From: Nymphaea colorata
Lineage: Eukaryota > Streptophyta > Magnoliopsida > Nymphaeales > Nymphaeaceae
Direction of reading: 5' to 3'
Length of the DNA stretch: 64,000 nt
Assembly (NCBI RefSeq): GCF_008831285.2
Contig: NC_045147.1
Location: forward strand, 8,958,334-9,022,333
In this document: in pieces, positions 58,441 through 64,000 of the stretch
How the letters are laid out: the number at the start of each line of letters is the position of its first letter
How positions within the stretch are numbered: the first letter of the stretch is position 1
Made by a program: the position numbers and the translations under genes
The notes under the pieces: model-generated
What the model saw: only the letters and a program-made list of their open reading frames with translations
Database searches by the model: none
Told to the model about the DNA's origin: nothing

Positions 58441-59600
58441 TTTAGTTGTCACATGGGTGCGGATGCAACATGGGTGCGGATACGGGTGCGGATACAACAA
58501 TTTTCAAAATTTTCAGATATGTGGACACGGCTACATTAAATATTCTTAAAAATGATAAAATTAAAAAATACATTAAATTAATAGTTCACTCTTATAATCT
58601 TGTGAGAAAATGTGTTTTATCACAAAAGTACTGAATATTTGAAAGGATTGTTCATGGAAATAATTGGATGCATCACAAAAAATTGATAAAATGAAAAAAA
58701 AAACATTAATTTTTTTATATATATTTTTTACTGTGTCCTAGCCGAGTCCCGTGTCAGAATCGCCGTGTCGGCGAGTCGACACGGGTATGTGGCCTCTTTA
58801 GCCGCGCGGCCCGTGTGACGAGTCGACACGGGTATGTGGCCTCTTTAGCCGCGCGGCCCGTGTGACATAGGTTGTTAGTAAGCCTCACTAGCTTGGCCAA
58901 AGAATCGAATGCAGGGCTCTAAGAGCACATATTTTTGCCTGCCAACCAAAAAAGTAATGCCTTTGCCATTTAGTTCATCTACAAGATATCATACTGAGCG
59001 CAAATAATGTTGTAACTCATGTCACATAGGTAGGAGTGTGGGTGCTGGTACGGGCATGGGTTCAGACTATTTTCCAAAAACTTGGGTACAGGGGTGCGCC
59101 GATATATATATATATATATACATATATGTATATATATATATATATATATATAACATAAAATAATAATTCAAACAAAATAGCACATTCATGATTCAAAATT
59201 TATAGATTCTAAAGAATAAATTATTGAACAAAATATGAATGCGCAGATCTATATGTGTTTAGAGTGTAAATGGTGCAGAGAAAAAAACTGAAATCCTAAA
59301 TTTTGGATAGGAAAGGACCCGGTCAACTTTGACCGAGTCTTAAATGGGACAAATACGGTCCTAGGTATGTTGACCGTTTCTGGTACAGGAAGTAACTAGG
59401 ATAGTACCAATACCGGTGCCTGGTATATGGGTACGCTGCGTTTACAGCAGTACCCATGTGACAAAGGTTGCAACAAGATGAGCAATGCAAGCCAATATTT
59501 CTGTATGTTGGTCAAAAGTACATAGACCTGTAATTCACTGGCTATCGGATGCTATTCTTTGGCATTAGTAAGCATTGACTACACAAGCTTACAATAACTT
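58441..59600. other. Non-coding, with 47-bp tandem duplication and TA runs
   Basis: GTGCGGATACGGGTGCGGAT-type words near 58455-58495, a 47-bp unit duplicated at 58772 and 58819, and a TA microsatellite at about 59102-59152. The copies of CGGGTATGTG and GGTACGG words suggest remains of non-autonomous DNA transposons. No gene. Confidence 0.45.
58772..58865 (+). repeat. 47-bp direct tandem duplication, GC-rich
   Basis: Two identical copies starting CGAGTCGACACGGGTATG, at 58772 and 58819, inside otherwise AT-rich DNA. Confidence 0.9.
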
Positions 59601-59708
59601 GGCATCAGGGTGATTCGAGCACCTGCAAGACTTAAACTGCATCGGAGAAAGAATCACAATCACAAATTCAGACGGAGAGGGGGAATAGAACCAACCGGGG
59701 CTGCTTAC

Positions 59709-59763
59709 CTCGGTAAAGATTGGAGGCGTAGCATAATCGCAGAGGCTTCAACACGCCGCTCAT
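59709..59763 (-). other. Possible first coding exon (minus strand)
   Basis: The minus strand shows an ATG at 59763, 18 codons (MSGVLKPLRLCYASNLYR) and a strong donor CGAG|GTAAGC at 59708, within a GC-richer island (59690-59840) that looks like a plant gene start. It points toward element D and the DeSI-like exons and could be the 5' end of that gene, but the peptide is not diagnostic and the connecting exon was not found. Confidence 0.3.
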
Positions 59764-60568
59764 GGATGCTTCCTCAACAGAACCCGCAAAAGCGCCCGAT
59801 GAACCGTGCGCGCAGGTGCCCACGGCTCGCTGTAACTTAAATACATCAGCTTAAGAATTATATTGCGTGATCCATATTCAGCGCCATCCATCTCCATGAT
59901 GGACGGCATGATATGAGTATGGAGATGGCCGCGATATGAAAATGAGAGAATTGCTTGCACTGCATTCATTGTGGAAGAGAAACCTGTACTGGATGGCCTA
60001 TATGCGACGGTCGGTGGTTGGGTGTTGTTCTTAGAGGATCGTCGTCTATCTCCACATTCAAATTTTTATTCCAAGGTCAATTTTTTGAGTTTCGTCGGCA
60101 GAAAAGATTTTGAAAAATAATGACAGAAAATTGAATTTTAAAGCGATTGTTGGGTGATCTAGCTAAAACAGTCTATTGCTAAAACAGTTGACGGGTACAG
60201 GTCTAAATCAGCGATCGTTGCACCTCTCAATCTGGATTGCCCAACATGGCCTTAGTCATGCTTAATCACCCTTGACACAACTTTTCCCTCTCCCTAATGC
60301 ATATTAATGTAGATTTAATAAGAGGACAGACCAAGACGCACGCATGCACTGCTGATCTTGCTTCACAAAGCAGCTGAACAATCCACAGATATACATTCAC
60401 GTAAAGCCTTAAAGATGATATGGCATACCATATGAGAACTGAAACATGGCAAGCCCTCCAAGCTGGATATTCCTAAACTCTAGTGTCTCCTACAGCAAGA
60501 ACTACCACCAATTATCACAGAAGCTTCATGATTAAAAAGAAAAGTGCCAATAAAAAATTTTAAAAGAG

Positions 60569-60617
<49 letters not shown>

Positions 60618-62319
60618 AGACAGAGCTTATACCTTAGACTACGGAAAAAAACACCCTCTGTTTGCATCTGATTAGACACCGGATTTTCCTTTTAGATGCA
60701 CAAAAGTTCCGGTCCCTAACAATTGCCCCAGTTCGGCATCATGTCAACAAGCCTGAGTGTTCTGATACCCTTTTACCAATGATATCCCTCAAAAAAACCG
60801 TTTAACACTTTGTAAGACACATACTAGAAGTCAACTACAACTTCACCTACCATAAAAGAACCACATGAGATCTTCCAAGATAACTGCAGATTGATCATAA
60901 ATTCATAAAGTAGCGACAAAATTAATAAGACCATACAAAACATTTTCCAAGTCATGAAGCAGAACACAACGTTAGCAATGATGACCACATGGGTTTCGCA
61001 TGGGATGGCTTGCGGAGCTTTCATGGCATGTTGTGCGCCTCCAAGAGCTCAGATGGTTTAGAAGGTGGTAAATCCAGTAGTGCATGGAGGGGAGACAGAA
61101 TGCCAAAAGGCTCTGCAAAAGGTCCGGTCCCATGAGAAGCATAATGGAATATTGAGGAGGAAGCAAGCATGGTGCTAACTTGCGTTGTATGGACTTGTAC
61201 CACAGGCAATAACTGCTTTCATGATTTAGACGACCTGCTTGCAGCAGTAGGCCAATTGATGGATGGCCCCAAGTGACATGCAAAAATCTTTTGTAGCTCC
61301 AAACAGCAATATCGAGCAAGAAGCAAAAAATGAAAAAAATTATGGTGGAATAAAATTACCGATTGAGGTCCACGGTCTAGGCTGTCCATGCTGCTATGGT
61401 GCAATATAGAAGATGAATTCCTTTTGCCCTTACTGCAGATGAAGTTCTTCCATGCATATTGCTACAAGGCAATGGCAAATGAAACTGTTCTCTACACCCT
61501 TACACCCATCCACCAAAGACTGTCTTCCCATAATAGATGAAAAAACTGGGAGGGGGCAGCTTTTTGCATTTCAACCATATGCCGTCAATCAAACATTTCT
61601 AAAACAGGGTTTTGGAGTTCTAAAACAGGGTTTCCAAGACAAAACGAATTCTAGGGTGTCATCCAAGGACAACATATGTCATCCAAACATTCCTAAAACA
61701 AGGTTTCAAAGGAAACCCCCCATTCTAGGGTGTCATCTAAGGGCAGCATTCATGGGGTTTTGAAAATCAGGTTTGCACTTTTTAAAACCCAATTTATGTT
61801 TGGATAACCAAAAATGGGCTTTAGAGGTACTTTCAAAAATCATTTCAGCTGAATGATGGTTGATAGTTGGTTTCTAGTTAGCTGAATGATAGTTGATAGT
61901 TAGTTAATGGTTAGTTAAGCAAAGATAGTTGATAGTTGGTTTACGGTTAGTTAAACAAAGCACTTGCCCAATTGCCAAAGGAAGCAATCAAGAGTACGTG
62001 ACACCCCCATGAATATAGAAATTTGTCGCAAGTGTTAGAACAAATATACATATATGTAAAGCATGAGGGCAGTGAAGCCTTGCCACCCAGAATAATACAA
62101 TTGAAAGCTCAAATTCAACAAAGAACCATACAAAATTGTGTGAAAAACCCAACGTCACACATTTAAAGGGAATGCCTTAAGAACTATCACAACAAAATCA
62201 ATGAACATCACAAAGACATGAAAATGGCCTCCATAGAGCAACAACTTCAGCATAAAAAGAAGGTTTTCCCATCAACATGCCTCTAGTATTTGATAATCAT
62301 GTACATCTCACCATGATTA

Positions 62320-62560
62320 GGTTTGAAAACGAGCCGAGCCCAAGCTGACACAGCTTGAGCTCAGCTCAGCTAGGCTCAACTCACAAAACCTTGAGCTCGA
62401 GCTCATCTTGAACTCAACCGTAGCTCCATTCAATAAACCACTGTATTTTACGTCAACTTCAGCTCGACTCATCGAATTCGTTTAAACAAGATGCAGCTTG
62501 TCTCAAGCATGTTCATACAAGCTCGAGCTCGATAAAGCTCGATTAAATGAGATCTACAAG
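62320..62560. repeat. AGCTCGAGC-rich subterminal-type repeat
   Basis: Dense alternating GAGCTCGAGC, CAAGCTTGAGCTC and GCTCGATTAA words on both strands. Similar to the block at 12600-13110, suggesting two copies of one non-autonomous DNA transposon family. Confidence 0.5.
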
Positions 62561-62582
62561 CATTATATAGGGAACTGCATTG

Positions 62583-62722
62583 CTGAACATAAATCAACAA
62601 TTCATATCAGAACCTCATAAATATTCAAAACCAAAAAATTTATTCCAAGGTACTGAACATAAATCAACAATTCATATCAGAACCTCATAAATATTCAAAA
62701 CCAAAAAATGTATTCCAATGTA
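62583..62722 (+). repeat. 70-bp direct tandem duplication
   Basis: Units start CTGAACATAAATCAACAATT at 62583 and 62653 and differ at only a few positions near their ends. Confidence 0.9.
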
Positions 62723-64000
62723 CCATTCAGTGTCAAGAGTTGTGCTCATGGTTTACAGGTATTGACAACAATGACGGCTTTTGGCATCAGATGGTGGCAA
62801 TAATAATAGCTGGTTTGAGCTGAGGAAGCACGGCTCACGAAACCACTCATAGACTAATGTCCTCATTGAGATTCTGATATCTGTTTAGCCACATACAAGC
62901 ATGGCGAATACTCTTGGTTGACAACAGTGGAAAATGACTGAGATGGCTTGAGGCCAGGCTTGGAGGGCAACTGACAGCGGGATATGTCTGAAAGTCTGCT
63001 TTAGATGTAGCCTCTATGCTTCAAACCATGCAATGCTCACGTGATAGCTTCTTTCGTTTCCGTATTGTGTCTATTTCGCCCGTAAATATCTTTTTTGGAA
63101 ATAAAAGCAAGAGGACTCCTCCATCACCGTTGATTCGGCAGAACTATAAGCGCTCTTAAAGAATTTATAAATCACAAGGCCAAACAATTGTGTGAAGATA
63201 ATAAAAGCCCACGTCCCATGAAAATCAAACAGATAATTCATAAATTTTGTTCTTCAAATCAATTCAAGTGCCCAAAGGGCCCGCTTGGCAATAAGAACAA
63301 GTTATTACTGTTCTATGAACTTGCCCCAGAAATTGGGGAAAGTTTATAAGACAGTGTATTATAATAATTCATGAATTTATCACAAGTTTTGAGTTAGATT
63401 CATGGAGAGTAACAACTTGCTTTGGCTCCCAAACAAGCCAAAAAGATAAAATTACACACCCATGTCATTCTGTGCACTAGGGTGTTGGGAGAGAATGAGG
63501 ACGATCCTAACTTCCAGCCCTCTGCAAGAAATTAATGCCCTACCAAGAAATGAACTGGGTTGGTCTTCCAGTAATGAAAATCATTAAAACATGCTTGAAT
63601 GGTGGAGAAAATAGTCCGAGACAAACCATTTTGTCTCCCCATGCACCCTCCATACAAACATGTGCAAGATGTCAAAAGCTTCTTTTCTTGGTAAGGCGCA
63701 CACCTTGGGGGCGACGGAAAAAAGCCAGAGGGCCATTGCACGATGCCCGTCTCACGACCAAGGGTAGTGAGATGAAGCATCAACCTCCCCAGCTTCTAAA
63801 GCACCTTTGTTAACGAACCAAACAGTGAGAGCCAGAAAAGATGTTTGGACCAAATATATGAATATTCTTGCTTAGTCAAATATTCATTACCAGCAACAAT
63901 TCAGATAACTTATTATCTTGATAAACAAAGACAGCCGCAGAAAAGAATGGAATGTATGTGATAGAGGAGCTTCCCTCATTGTATATTTGCCACCACTTAC

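Larger units (their letters stand above)
59850..64000. other. Mostly non-coding tail of the window
   Basis: No gene is supported. Contents: CT microsatellite at about 60571-60615; repeated 'tctaaaacagggttt' and 'gatagttgatagttggtt' words (61595-61640 and 61850-61960); an AGCTCGAGC-rich block at 62320-62560; a 70-bp tandem duplication at 62583-62722; a GGGCCCGCTTGGCAATAAG-type transposon end near 63279. Minus-strand frames at 60972-61319 and 63532-63783 have no recognised motif. Confidence 0.4.

Overview
This is a window of nuclear DNA from a flowering plant. The evidence is GT-AG spliced plant genes (a mitochondrial-type LpxC, an AP2/ERF factor and a DeSI-like PPPDE peptidase), four Ty1/copia retrotransposons whose primer-binding sites match plant initiator tRNA-Met, Ty3/gypsy, LINE and hAT remnants, and many CT, TA and GA microsatellites. 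The species cannot be named from the sequence. About half of the window is recognisable mobile DNA.

Layout. 1-1490: decayed Ty3/gypsy remnant (+). 2365-16591: a complete seven-exon LPXC gene (+) encoding 354 residues with all zinc ligands and catalytic residues. Intron 3 uses a GC donor, intron 4 (7.7 kb) carries a decayed copia element (element A, 6682-12036), and intron 6 carries a probable solo LTR with internal ~47-bp repeats. 17964-19205: an intact single-exon AP2/ERF gene (-), convergent with LPXC, whose upstream region (19206-20400) has a TATA box, a G-box and a DRE core. 21236-26000: a 4.8-kb hAT-like element with terminal inverted repeats, a near-perfect 8-bp target duplication, and a GC-rich gene-like segment inside it. 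28640-30532: broken BED-finger hAT transposase (+). 30850-32330: LINE remnant (-). 35590-37880: a second, different broken hAT transposase (+). 39260-40435: exon-like pieces of an unrecognised gene (-).

41071-51346 is a nest. Copia element C (-) was split when copia element B (+, 41193-46587, perfect TATAA target duplication) inserted into one of C's LTRs. 51993-52418 holds the last two exons of a DeSI-like gene (-). Just upstream of them, in what would be its intron, lies a young copia element D (52863-58100, perfect AGAAT target duplication). From 58106 to the end the DNA is mostly non-coding, with tandem duplications and one low-confidence first-exon candidate.

The host genes do not form a functional cluster. 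The main theme is host genes keeping their reading frames while their introns and flanks fill with transposons. Relative ages can be read from LTR divergence counted by eye: C is oldest (about 28 differences in 198 bp), then A (about 15-20 in 186), with B (3 in 222) and D (5 in 278) recent. None of the four copia elements has an unbroken polyprotein, so any movement would need helper proteins.
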